DNA of 15,509 nucleotides from an uncultured Selenomonadaceae bacterium (GCA_905236785.1 CAJOQC010000127.1:1-15509), one strand, 5' to 3'. Shown: positions 1 through 8,700, counted from the stretch's first letter. Notes: generated by a model not told the origin, from the sequence alone. Made by a program: numbers and translations.

Positions 1-5
1 AAAAA

Positions 6-96
6 TGGCGGAGAGTGAGAGATTCGAACTCTCGGTACGGTATCACCGCACACACGATTTCCAGTCGTGCTCCTTCAACCACTCGGACAACTCTCC
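6..96 (-). tRNA. tRNA-Ser, anticodon GGA
   Basis: On the minus strand the sequence folds as a class II tRNA with the long variable arm typical of serine tRNAs. The acceptor stem GGAGAGT pairs with ACTCTCC, followed by discriminator G and an encoded CCA end (plus-strand TGG at 6-8). The anticodon stem CACGA/TCGTG encloses the loop CTGGAAA, giving anticodon GGA, which reads UCC and UCU serine codons. The T arm carries the usual GTTCGAATC-like sequence, here AGTTCGAATCT. The length is 91 nt with CCA. The tRNA appears to stand alone on this side; its terminator would lie outside the window. Confidence 0.97.
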
Positions 97-109
97 GCGA
101 CAGTTATAT

Positions 110-138
110 ATTTTATATGCTTTTAACGTTCTTGTCAA
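110..138 (-). promoter_or_regulatory. Promoter of tRNA-Ser
   Basis: On the minus strand there is a perfect -35 box TTGACA (plus 133-138), a 17-nt spacer and a -10 box TAAAAT (plus 110-115). Transcription would begin around 103, about 7 nt before the mature tRNA 5' end at 96. This is a strong sigma-A/sigma-70 type promoter, as expected for a stable RNA. It is placed by eye. Confidence 0.8.
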
Positions 139-173
139 TAGGGGAAAAGTTTTACGGAGAAAATTGTGAATGA

Positions 174-1651
<1,478 letters not shown>

Positions 1652-1652
<1 letters not shown>

Positions 1653-1669
1653 GCGCAGGTTGGTGCGCT
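1652..1669 (+). other. Small inverted repeat between GH1 and the toxin-antitoxin pair
   Basis: AGCGCA (1652-1657) and TGCGCT (1664-1669) form a 6-bp stem with a 6-nt loop, starting on the last base of the GH1 stop codon. No T run follows, so it is not a convincing terminator. Its position just ahead of the antitoxin gene would suit an autoregulatory operator, but a repeat this short could be chance. Confidence 0.25.
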
Positions 1670-1698
1670 CGAACGTGTTGTGGGAGATGATAAAAGTA

Positions 1699-1962
1699 AT
1701 GGTTACATTGCGCGCTCAGGCCGTTGATATGATTTACCGATTGCCGGATAATGAAGTATTGACCGCGATAAATTTTTTGCAGGGTATGTTGGATAAATCT
1801 TCCGATTATGTACATTTCGACGACGTAAGTGCGGAAAAAGATGCCGCCTTTGAACGCTTGGAAAAATGGCGAGATGTCAACAAGCATTTTTGGGATGCAG
1901 ATTTTGATTGGAAACAAGAGGTGAAAAACGCCATCAATGAAAAATATCACCTTGCTGATTGA
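1699..1962 (+). CDS. Putative antitoxin of a type II toxin-antitoxin pair
   Basis: This small, soluble, charged protein (87 residues) lies directly upstream of, and overlaps by 26 bp, a PIN-domain gene: the classic antitoxin-toxin layout. The N-terminal part (QAVDMIYRLPDNEVLTAINF) has the LPD-x-x-V-x-x-x-x-x-F helix seen in small Bacillota antitoxins. The C-terminal part (AFERLEKWRD, then D-x-D and NEKY) matches the toxin-wrapping tail of such proteins as I recall them. No ribbon-helix-helix or helix-turn-helix domain could be identified by eye. The reading frame is open back to TTG 1660. ATG 1699 is chosen because family proteins start with this helix and GGGAG lies about 12 nt upstream, but that spacing is long and GTG 1663 or TTG 1660, with GAGGGAG upstream, is possible. 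Its likely role is to neutralise the toxin and repress the operon. The patch is visibly AT-richer than its neighbours, consistent with horizontal arrival. Confidence 0.7.
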   Translation: MVTLRAQAVDMIYRLPDNEVLTAINFLQGMLDKSSDYVHFDDVSAEKDAAFERLEKWRDVNKHFWDADFDWKQEVKNAINEKYHLAD

Positions 1963-2374
1963 CGCAAATGTACTTCTTAATTATCTCCTCAACCGACCGC
2001 CGGAATGTGTATACGCTAAAGAAATATTAGACTTTTGCCGGAGAAAAAAGATTAACGGTTATATGGCGTTTCATACGGTGTCGATAATATGGTACGCGCT
2101 AAGGAAAAAAGCAGTTCAAGAACGTCGCAGCTTATTGCTTGATTTATGCGAATTGGTTAAAGTTACGGGAGCATCACATGAAGACGTTATTTCTGCAATA
2201 AAAAACGACATTTTCGTTGATTTTGAAGATTGTTTGCAAGAAAAGTGCGCTAAGAAGGTAAACGCTGAATATATCGTTACGGAAAACATAAAAGACTTCG
2301 CACAGTCGTCAATACCTGCGGTTACCTCGGCGCAAATGGCAGACATTTTATCTGAAATTTATGGGCATATCTAA
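1937..2374 (+). CDS. PIN-domain toxin (VapC-like ribonuclease, PIN_3 type)
   Basis: This is a predicted Mg/Mn-dependent endoribonuclease toxin of 145 residues, a normal size for single-domain VapC-like toxins. The first acidic motif is LLIDANVLLNYLLNR, with Asp9. The second conserved block is FHTVSIIWYALRK, where this subgroup carries an aromatic residue, not the Glu of classical VapC. The C-terminal acidic cluster VDFEDCLQ is followed by NAEYIVTENIKDF, where most relatives have TRN or TRD before the last acidic residues and this protein has TEN. The gene begins at ATG 1937 inside the antitoxin gene, so the two are probably translationally coupled and made as one transcript. The targets of this subgroup (tRNA, rRNA or mRNA) cannot be told from sequence. 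The fold assignment is strong; toxin activity is inferred from family and context. Confidence 0.85.
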   Translation: MKNITLLIDANVLLNYLLNRPPECVYAKEILDFCRRKKINGYMAFHTVSIIWYALRKKAVQERRSLLLDLCELVKVTGASHEDVISAIKNDIFVDFEDCLQEKCAKKVNAEYIVTENIKDFAQSSIPAVTSAQMADILSEIYGHI

Positions 2375-2415
2375 AAAAACAATTCTTCTTTTCAAAAGGC
2401 TTTAAGGAGGTATTT

Positions 2416-4389
2416 ATGGACAAACAAACGGAAGACTATGTGCAACAGTTACAAAAGGAGCGGGATTTTCTTAACTATTTGCGGCTGTTAAAGAAAATTT
2501 TGCCCCGTTACCTTGTGTTTATCGCGGTGGCGGACACGGGTGCCGCCCCGTATTTCACCCCGGAACACGCCTCGGCCATGGCGGACTTGGGGCTTAAAGT
2601 GAATATGCTTAACCGTTATCGCCAACCTTATATCGCGATTATCCATAAAGGGCAAGTGGTGCGGGAGTTGGTGAGCGAGGAACTTGACAGACCCTTGACC
2701 GTTGAAGGCAAGATAAACAGTCATGAGCTTTTGGTGTACAGCGCGGGGTTTAATTATCAAGTGGGCATAGGCAGCGGCGCAATGGCCATGTTTGACGGCG
2801 CGAATTTATTTAACGGCGAGCGTAACGGCGAGCGCGGGTTTAATATTTTGGTCTTTGATATAGACAAGGACGAGCCGGTTCACAGTTGTTCCTTTGATAC
2901 CTTCGCTTTTTCGCGCAACACCGTAGCCAAAAGCCCTGTTGAACCCGCGCTGTCGGAATTTTGTCAAAAATACGGGGGGGGGGTACAAATTGTCACCCTT
3001 TCCGTGCCGCGCTTTCCGCCGAACCATTGCAAGAACCTGTCGGATTATGAGAAGTTTGTGCGAGAAGAAAAAAGTAAAAATGCTAACTGGTTTACCGAAT
3101 ACGCGGGCCACATTGAAAAAATGAAACCGTATTATGAACAGAAAGTTTTTCCGTTTATGGAAGATTACTCATCTGCTGAAGAAATGTGGGAAACTTGGAA
3201 GATGCCGCCATCGTATGTAAATCTTAACGGATTGCGACGTATTGCCGATTATCATGCTCCGGGCGTTAATGTTGTTAATGGAAGAAGGCTTACAACCGAT
3301 CAGCCTATAAATCCAAAACGTTTTATATACGTTATAGGACCGTCGTATTGTTACGGCATAGGCAATAGCGACGCGAATACCTTCGAGTCCTTTTTGCAAA
3401 GACGGTTAAATTCGTCAGCACCTGAAGAAAAATTTTCTGTTTGTAATTGTTCTTTTTCCGGCGTTGACGAAGCTCGCGACGTAAACACTTTGATTGACAT
3501 TCCTTATCAACAAGGCGATATTGTTTTTGTTGCGTCAAACCATATATGGGGCATCCCCCACTGCAATTTGTCGCTTATGTCTGTCCGCCCCCATAACTAC
3601 GGCGAAATTTTCACCGACGGGCATTACAGCCGAAACGGCAACCGCATGATTGCCGACGGCATATTTGACTTTTTGCAAAAACATAATTTCTTTGACGAAA
3701 CCCTTGAGGGCGAGTGGACGCCACCGGCCAAACAGAACAATGACGAGGACGAGCAACTGCACGTTTATAAAGAACATCTAAAAAAGGTGTTCCGAAACAA
3801 TATTTCCCCCACCGTGGGGGCGATTGTCATGAACTGCAACCCCTTTACCAACGGGCATCGTTACCTTGTTGAAGAAGCCCTTAAAAAGTGTGATCGTCTT
3901 GTGGTGTTTGTGGTGGAAGAGGATAAATCGGACTTTCCTTTTGCCGACCGTTTCGCCCTTGTTAAAGAGAACCTCCGGGATCTAAAACGGGTGACTGTCC
4001 TTAAAAGCGGGGAGTTTATCATTTCGACGCGGACTTTTGAAGAATATTTTAATAAAGAAAGTTTACAAGACCGCAAAATCGACACAAGCACGGACGTTAA
4101 TTTGTTCGCCGCCGAAATCGCCCCATGCCTAAACATAACCCTCAGATTTGCCGGGGAAGAACCCTTTGACAATGTGACCCGCCAATACAACGAAAGCATG
4201 GAGCAAATTCTCCCCAAGTACGGCATAAAGTTCGTGGAAATTCCGCGCCTAAAATCGGGGGGCAAGGCCATAAGCGCAAGCGAGGTGCGAAAACTTTGCG
4301 CGGCGGGGGAATTTGAAAAGATAAAAAAACTCGTTCCTAAAAAAACCGCCGCTTATTTGCGGAATTTTTACGTCAATGGGCAACGCTGA
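2416..4389 (+). CDS. Three-domain protein: ILEI/FAM3-like, SGNH-like and CitC-type nucleotidyltransferase
   Basis: The 657-residue product appears to be a fusion. Residues about 30-165 resemble the ILEI/FAM3 (interleukin-like EMT inducer) domain: a YLVFIAVADTGA opening, then LGLKVNMLNRYRQPYIAII, and a closing RGFNILVFD plus SFDTF. Residues about 300-435 look like an SGNH hydrolase: GPSYCYG (Ser310), SNH (Asn375) and DGHYSRNGNRMIAD (Asp401, His403). Residues about 462-655 match the catalytic half of citrate lyase ligase: NPFTNGHRYLVEEA (TNGH at 478-481) and the ISAS motif at 619-622. The GNAT domain of true CitC is missing and no citrate lyase genes are nearby, so citrate metabolism is unlikely. 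A role in building or modifying a surface polymer through a nucleotide-activated intermediate is a guess. No signal peptide or membrane segment is seen. ATG 2416 has a strong AAGGAGG 5 nt upstream. A G10 run interrupts codons 187-190, and the segment 3130-3540 is more AT-rich than the rest. Confidence 0.8.
   Translation: MDKQTEDYVQQLQKERDFLNYLRLLKKILPRYLVFIAVADTGAAPYFTPEHASAMADLGLKVNMLNRYRQPYIAIIHKGQVVRELVSEELDRPLTVEGKINSHELLVYSAGFNYQVGIGSGAMAMFDGANLFNGERNGERGFNILVFDIDKDEPVHSCSFDTFAFSRNTVAKSPVEPALSEFCQKYGGGVQIVTLSVPRFPPNHCKNLSDYEKFVREEKSKNANWFTEYAGHIEKMKPYYEQKVFPFMEDYSSAEEMWETWKMPPSYVNLNGLRRIADYHAPGVNVVNGRRLTTDQPINPKRFIYVIGPSYCYGIGNSDANTFESFLQRRLNSSAPEEKFSVCNCSFSGVDEARDVNTLIDIPYQQGDIVFVASNHIWGIPHCNLSLMSVRPHNYGEIFTDGHYSRNGNRMIADGIFDFLQKHNFFDETLEGEWTPPAKQNNDEDEQLHVYKEHLKKVFRNNISPTVGAIVMNCNPFTNGHRYLVEEALKKCDRLVVFVVEEDKSDFPFADRFALVKENLRDLKRVTVLKSGEFIISTRTFEEYFNKESLQDRKIDTSTDVNLFAAEIAPCLNITLRFAGEEPFDNVTRQYNESMEQILPKYGIKFVEIPRLKSGGKAISASEVRKLCAAGEFEKIKKLVPKKTAAYLRNFYVNGQR
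2812..2835 (+). repeat. In-frame tandem duplication of 12 bp
   Basis: AACGGCGAGCGT (2812-2823) is followed at once by AACGGCGAGCGC (2824-2835), giving Asn-Gly-Glu-Arg twice at residues 133-140. It sits just before the RGFNILVFD strand of the ILEI-like domain, where relatives have a single short loop. It keeps the frame and looks like a recent local duplication. Confidence 0.8.
2974..2983 (+). repeat. Homopolymer of ten G inside the coding region
   Basis: Ten consecutive G residues encode Gly-Gly-Gly and the first base of Val (codons 187-190). It is the longest G run I saw in the window. The frame is intact with ten G. Losing one G leads to TGA at 3122-3124 and a product of about 235 residues; gaining one leads to TGA at 3048-3050 and about 211 residues. 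Either change would leave the ILEI-like domain and remove the SGNH and nucleotidyltransferase domains. Such tracts slip readily during replication; they are also error-prone in sequencing. Confidence 0.9.
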
Positions 4390-4417
4390 TATTTTTATGG
4401 ACGAACAAAGTGAACTA

Positions 4418-4439
4418 CTCCCGCCTACAGAGGCGGGAG
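4418..4439 (+). terminator. Perfect 9-bp hairpin after the three-domain gene
   Basis: CTCCCGCCT (4418-4426) and AGGCGGGAG (4431-4439) form a perfect GC-rich 9-bp stem with the loop ACAG, beginning 28 nt after the stop codon. It is followed only by ACTTCTTG, a poor T tract, so intrinsic termination would be weak. From memory it also resembles the foldback hairpins at ends of IS200/IS605 elements, but no transposase is present. It may do either job, or act as an mRNA 3' end stabiliser. Confidence 0.45.
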
Positions 4440-4444
4440 ACTTC

Positions 4445-4473
4445 TTGCGGATTGGGTTAAATTCCTGTATAAT
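4445..4473 (+). promoter_or_regulatory. Promoter of lysC, with flanking inverted repeat
   Basis: A -35 box TTGCGG (4445-4450), a 17-nt spacer and a perfect -10 box TATAAT (4468-4473) stand upstream of aspartokinase. The leader would be only about 37 nt, too short for a lysine riboswitch. An 8-bp inverted repeat, CTTGCGGA (4444-4451) and TCCGCAAG (4482-4489), brackets the promoter, its left arm covering the -35 box and its right arm falling just after the predicted start of transcription. This could be an operator, but that is unproven. Confidence 0.75.
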
Positions 4474-4516
4474 AACCCCGTTCCGCAAGGGATGTTTTTT
4501 TAGGGAGGAATGAAAT

Positions 4517-5740
4517 TTGCTGACGGTAAAAAAATTCGGCGGTTCCAGCGTGGCCACCGCCGAAAAAATAACCGCAATCGCCGAACGCGTTTTGCGAGAA
4601 AAACAAGCTGACGAACAAATCGTTATGGTGGTATCCGCCATGGGGGACACCACCGACGAACTTATAGAGCTTGCCAAGGGCATAGACCAAGACCCGTATC
4701 GTTTTGCCCGGGAAATGGATATGCTCCTCACCACCGGGGAACAGGTGACAATCGCCCTTTTGGCCATGGCCTTTAAGAAATTGGGTCAGGATGCAATTTC
4801 GCTGACGGGGCGCATGGCGGGCATTGCCACCGACGATGTTTACACCAAGGGGCGTATTTTGGACATAACCCCCCGGCGTGTGCATGAAGAGCTTGACAGC
4901 GGCAAAATCGTAATCGTGGCGGGTTTTCAGGGTGCGGATGCGGCGGGCAACCCCGTAACTTTGGGGCGCGGCGGCTCGGACACGTCGGCTGTTGCTTTGG
5001 CCGGCGCGTTAAAGGCGGATTCATGCGAAATTTTTACCGACGTTGAGGGCGTATTCAGCGCCGACCCCCGTATTGCCAAGGGCGCGAGGAAAATGCAGGA
5101 AATTACCTACAACGAAATGCTCGAAATGGCGCGGTTGGGCGCAGGGGTCATGCAGCCGCGTTCGGTGGAGATGGGTCAGCTTTACGGCATACCCATTCAT
5201 GTGCGTTCTACCTTCAGCCAAAATCGCGGGACTGTAATTAGGGAGGATTATACAATGGAAGAAAAGTCGTTTGTTATTCGCGGCGTGGCGCATGATGAGA
5301 AGGTTGCCAAAATAGCCGTCTTGGGCGTTCAAAACACCCCCGGCGTGGCGCATAAGATTTTTGCCGCCTTGGCCGATGCCAACGTTGACGTTGACATGAT
5401 AGTGCAGAGCATACGAAACATTGAAAAGAACGTCACCGACATGGTTTTCACCGTGGCAATAGGCGACCTAAACCAAGCCAAAGCCGTGGTTGACAAAGTG
5501 GCCGAAGAGCTTGACGCTGTGGCGGTGCTAATAGAAGAGGACGTCGCTAAGGTGTCAATCGTGGGCGCGGGTATGCTCGGCAACCCCGGCATCGCCGCCA
5601 GAATGTTCGGCGCGTTGGCCAAAGCGGGCATCAACATCGACATCATCAGCACCTCGGAAATCAGCGTATCCTGCCTTATTAAGAGCAGCGAGATTAAAGA
5701 TGCCGTGAATGCGGTGCATAACGAATTTTTCCCTGCGTAA
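4517..5740 (+). CDS. lysC: Aspartate kinase (aspartokinase), alpha subunit
   Basis: This enzyme phosphorylates aspartate with ATP to give 4-phospho-L-aspartate, the first step toward lysine, diaminopimelate, methionine and threonine. The 407-residue length fits monofunctional aspartokinases. The N-terminal kinase domain (about 1-240) opens with VKKFGGSSV, includes LTTGEQV, and has GRGGSDTSAVALA and FTDVEGVFSADPR for nucleotide and substrate binding. Two ACT domains follow: one from about 260 with TPGVAHKIFAALADANVDVDMI, split here as TPGVAHKIF and NVDVDMI, the second from about 345 with MLGNPGIAARMF and NIDIISTSEI. They are the allosteric lysine or threonine sensors. The start is TTG 4517: GGAGG (4504-4508) lies 8 nt upstream and VKKFGGSS follows immediately; the ATG at 4510 is in another frame. 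The length and internal start (see the beta-subunit entry) resemble Bacillus subtilis aspartokinase II. No L-box precedes it, so control is probably allosteric or by a repressor. Confidence 0.97.
   Translation: MLTVKKFGGSSVATAEKITAIAERVLREKQADEQIVMVVSAMGDTTDELIELAKGIDQDPYRFAREMDMLLTTGEQVTIALLAMAFKKLGQDAISLTGRMAGIATDDVYTKGRILDITPRRVHEELDSGKIVIVAGFQGADAAGNPVTLGRGGSDTSAVALAGALKADSCEIFTDVEGVFSADPRIAKGARKMQEITYNEMLEMARLGAGVMQPRSVEMGQLYGIPIHVRSTFSQNRGTVIREDYTMEEKSFVIRGVAHDEKVAKIAVLGVQNTPGVAHKIFAALADANVDVDMIVQSIRNIEKNVTDMVFTVAIGDLNQAKAVVDKVAEELDAVAVLIEEDVAKVSIVGAGMLGNPGIAARMFGALAKAGINIDIISTSEISVSCLIKSSEIKDAVNAVHNEFFPA
5240..5247 (+). promoter_or_regulatory. Internal ribosome binding site in lysC
   Basis: AGGGAGGA lies within the coding region, with 7 nt between it and the in-frame ATG at 5255. 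This is as strong as the site in front of the full-length gene and is unlikely to be there for the protein sequence alone (it encodes part of VIREDY). Confidence 0.8.
5255..5740 (+). CDS. lysC: Aspartokinase beta subunit from internal in-frame start
   Basis: This is an alternative translation product, not a separate gene. ATG 5255 is in frame (codon 247) with lysC and is preceded by a strong ribosome binding site. The 161-residue product holds both ACT regulatory domains and no kinase domain. In Bacillus subtilis aspartokinase II, a 408-residue alpha subunit and a beta subunit of about 163 residues are made from one gene in just this way and assemble as alpha2-beta2. The junction residue here is almost the same, so the same arrangement is expected; its production in this organism is inferred. 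Confidence 0.75.
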   Translation: MEEKSFVIRGVAHDEKVAKIAVLGVQNTPGVAHKIFAALADANVDVDMIVQSIRNIEKNVTDMVFTVAIGDLNQAKAVVDKVAEELDAVAVLIEEDVAKVSIVGAGMLGNPGIAARMFGALAKAGINIDIISTSEISVSCLIKSSEIKDAVNAVHNEFFPA

Positions 5741-5750
5741 AAAAAATTTT

Positions 5751-5777
5751 GCCGCCTTTTCTGAAGGCGGCTTTTTT
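5751..5777. terminator. Bidirectional intrinsic terminator between lysC and addA
   Basis: GCCGCCTT (5751-5758) and AAGGCGGC (5764-5771) form an 8-bp stem with a 5-nt loop, followed by six T (5772-5777) for lysC. On the other strand the same hairpin is followed by AAAA and then a run of T (plus-strand A run ending at 5746), so it should also end the recO-addB-addA transcript. Confidence 0.92.
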
Positions 5778-5790
5778 ATTGATAGGCATA

Positions 5791-8700
5791 TCACGTCATT
5801 TGCACAGTGGAACCGTCAGAGAGCATAAATAGATACGACTCGTCCACGGGGCGGCGCAAAATTTCTTCGGCGGCCTCGCGGTAGAGTGTAAGCTGGAGTT
5901 TATATCGGGCAATAGCCGTAGAGGGTGTGGTGTCGCGATCGGTTTTATAATCGACCAAAACATATTTTTCCCCGTCCCTAAACAGCAAGTCGATAACCCC
6001 TTGCACAAAAATTTTTTCGTCGTCGGCTTCGGGAAAAAAACGTTTTGCATCAATGAGCCTAAAAAAGGCCATCTCCCGCTTTATGAAGTCGGCGCGTCGC
6101 ATACGCTTCCCCAAGGGTGCGGCAAAAAAGGCGGCGATTTTGGCGGGGCTTGCCGCAGCCGCCTCATGGGGGAGAAAAATTTCTTCATTCACCATTTGTT
6201 CTATTTGCGCCCTAATCCCCTTTGGCGAAAGATCGCCTTTTATATCGACGTGTTGCATTACGGCGTGCATTATTGTGCCGTACTCGCTACCGTCGATTTT
6301 CTTTTCCCGCAAAAATTTCGGCGCGGCAAATATCGGCTTTTCTCCGTCCCCTTTGGTTGCAAAAGAAGCAAAGGAGGTGCCGACCAAGGCTTCGTTTTCG
6401 TTTTCAAAACGTCGCTTCATTTCTGTAACCGTCAGTTTTACGGGTATGTTGTTGGCAGGTATGTATGGCGTTTGTGACAATAATTCGTTGACTTTTTCGG
6501 CATAAACGGAGGGGTCAAGGGGTAAACCCGCTTTTATGAGGTTAAGTGTTTCGTTTTTGGCAATCTCCGCCGCTGTGTTTTCCTCGCCGCTTTCAGTGAT
6601 GTTCACTTGCCAGCGGGATCTGTCGTCGTAATCCACAAAATCCGTGGGCAAATAATCGACGCTTGCCAATTCGCGCAAGGGTGCGCCGTCCTTATGACGC
6701 AATAGGCCGACAACGAGCCATGTCAAAAATGAATCGGCGGCGGCGGGAATATTTGGGGGCAAACTTGCCGTCGGTGTGTTTGCGGCGGCGGCAAGTTTGC
6801 CGATACGGGCGGCAAAATCTTTCTGTTTTTTGGTCATTCCCACCATGATGAGTTTTTCTCGGGCGCGGGTCATTGCAACGTATAATATTCGCAATTCTTC
6901 GGCGCAGGCCAAAGCGTCGGCGCGGCTCTTTAGGGCGTTGTAGGACAGGGTGCTGCGGGTGTATGCCATGTCATGATCCGGGGCATAGCTGCCTATGCCC
7001 GCAGAATCAAAAATCACCTTTTCGCCGTCGTCAAAGAAAAAATTAGTCCCCATACCTGCCACGAAAACCACGGGAAACTCCAGACCTTTGCTTTTATGGA
7101 CGGTCATAATCCGTACTACATCCTCGCTGTCGCCCAGGGTTTTGGCGGCGGCAAGGTCGGTGTCGGCGTTCTTCATTCGCTCCACGAACCGCAAAAAGGC
7201 AAATAGCGAGCGAGAATCTGTTTCTTCGTACTCGGCGGCGTGCTCAATCAGCATACGCAAATTCGCCTGTCGTAAAACGCCCCCCGGCAACGCGCCAACG
7301 TAATCATAATAGCCGGTTTCGCGGTACAAAATGATTAAAAGCTCGCTTACGGAATAATCTCGGGCTATTGTTCGCCAACGGCTGAGGTTTTTTAGGAACA
7401 AAGCGATTTTATGCCTAAGTTTGCGGGAAATTTCGCCGTTTGTTACCGCTTTGTCGGGGTTGTTTGCCGCCAAAAGCGTGTCGTAAAGGTCGCCGTCCGG
7501 CATCGCCAATCTGAGGGTGGCCAATTCCCGTTGCGTAACCTCTGCCACAGGCGAAGTCAAAACCGCCGCCAAGGGTATATCTTGTCGAGAGTTGTCCAAA
7601 ACCGACAACAGACTAAGCATCAGCGAAATTTCCGTTTCCTCGAAATACCCCGCGTCCCCGGTGGAATAAGCGGGAATGTTGGCGGCTTTTAGCTCGTCCA
7701 AAATCGCCTGAGCTTTGCCGAAAACCGACCGCATAAGAATAACCGCATCGCGCCACTTAAAGGGGCGATATTCGTCTTTTTTGCTGTCGTAAACGCAGGT
7801 TTTGGCGCGCTTAATTTCCATCAGCCGTCGGGCAATAAGCCGCGCTTCATGAACAAAGGTTTTTTCCCTGTCGCCGTCGCTACGGCAGATGATGTCAAGC
7901 TCGGCCGCGCCGTCAAATACGGGCAGTTCCGTCTTGGGGTATGAAAAGCCCGGAACAAGCTCGGCCGCTTTGTCGTAATCAAGTTCCATGGTGCGGCTGT
8001 TCATAAGTTGCACAAAGACGAAATTTATTGCCGCCAACACCTCGGCGCGGCTGCGAAAATTTTGCCGCAGGTCAATACGGCGATATTTTTCGCCCATTTT
8101 GGGGTAAGAATGATATTTTTCGATAAATAAAGTCGGGTCGGCAAGGCGAAACCTATATATGCTCTGTTTTACGTCCCCCACGGCGAAAAGATTGGGGCGG
8201 TCGGGGTTGGCCACAAGGTTCAAAATCGCCTCTTGCACTGCATTGGTGTCCTGATATTCGTCAATCGTCACCGTGTCAAAATGTTCGCGATAATTAAGGG
8301 CGACGGGGGAGGGAGAAAGTGTTCCGTCCCCTTCGTTTAATATCGAAAGAGCCGTATGCTCTAAGTCGGAAAAATCCACCAACAGCCTCTCCCGCTTGGC
8401 AACGGCAAAACGTTCGGCAAAAAGAAGGGTAAGGCGGCACAATTCCTTCACATAAGGGGCGGCCATGTATAAATCCCCCAAGGCATCCTTTTCCTTTTTG
8501 ATGAAATATTTATCCTTCAGAACGTTCAATGAATTTTTGTAACAATCCCGCAAATCTTTGACTATTTGCGTCAGTTCTTTGTCGGCTTTTGTTTCTCGCC
8601 CAATGTCAAAGTTAAAAGCGTTAAATGTATTTACAATAGCGTCGAAATCGTTATGCTCCGCCGCTTTTTGGGCGTGTTCTATCTGTTCTTTGTGTTGTAA

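Noticed and set aside
2939..3124. Small plus-strand reading frame overlapping the fusion gene
   Set aside because: It is the +1 shadow entered only if one G is lost from the G10 tract; it has no ribosome binding site or domain of its own.
3780..4389. Citrate lyase ligase gene of a citrate fermentation operon
   Set aside because: Only the catalytic half is present, fused to other domains, and citD, citE, citF, citX and citG are all absent.
4390..4516. Lysine riboswitch (L-box) upstream of lysC
   Set aside because: The predicted leader is about 37 nt, far shorter than the element, and none of its conserved helices is visible.
4773..5353. Minus-strand reading frames opposite lysC
   Set aside because: GC-rich shadow frames without ribosome binding sites; the lysC product is complete and well conserved.
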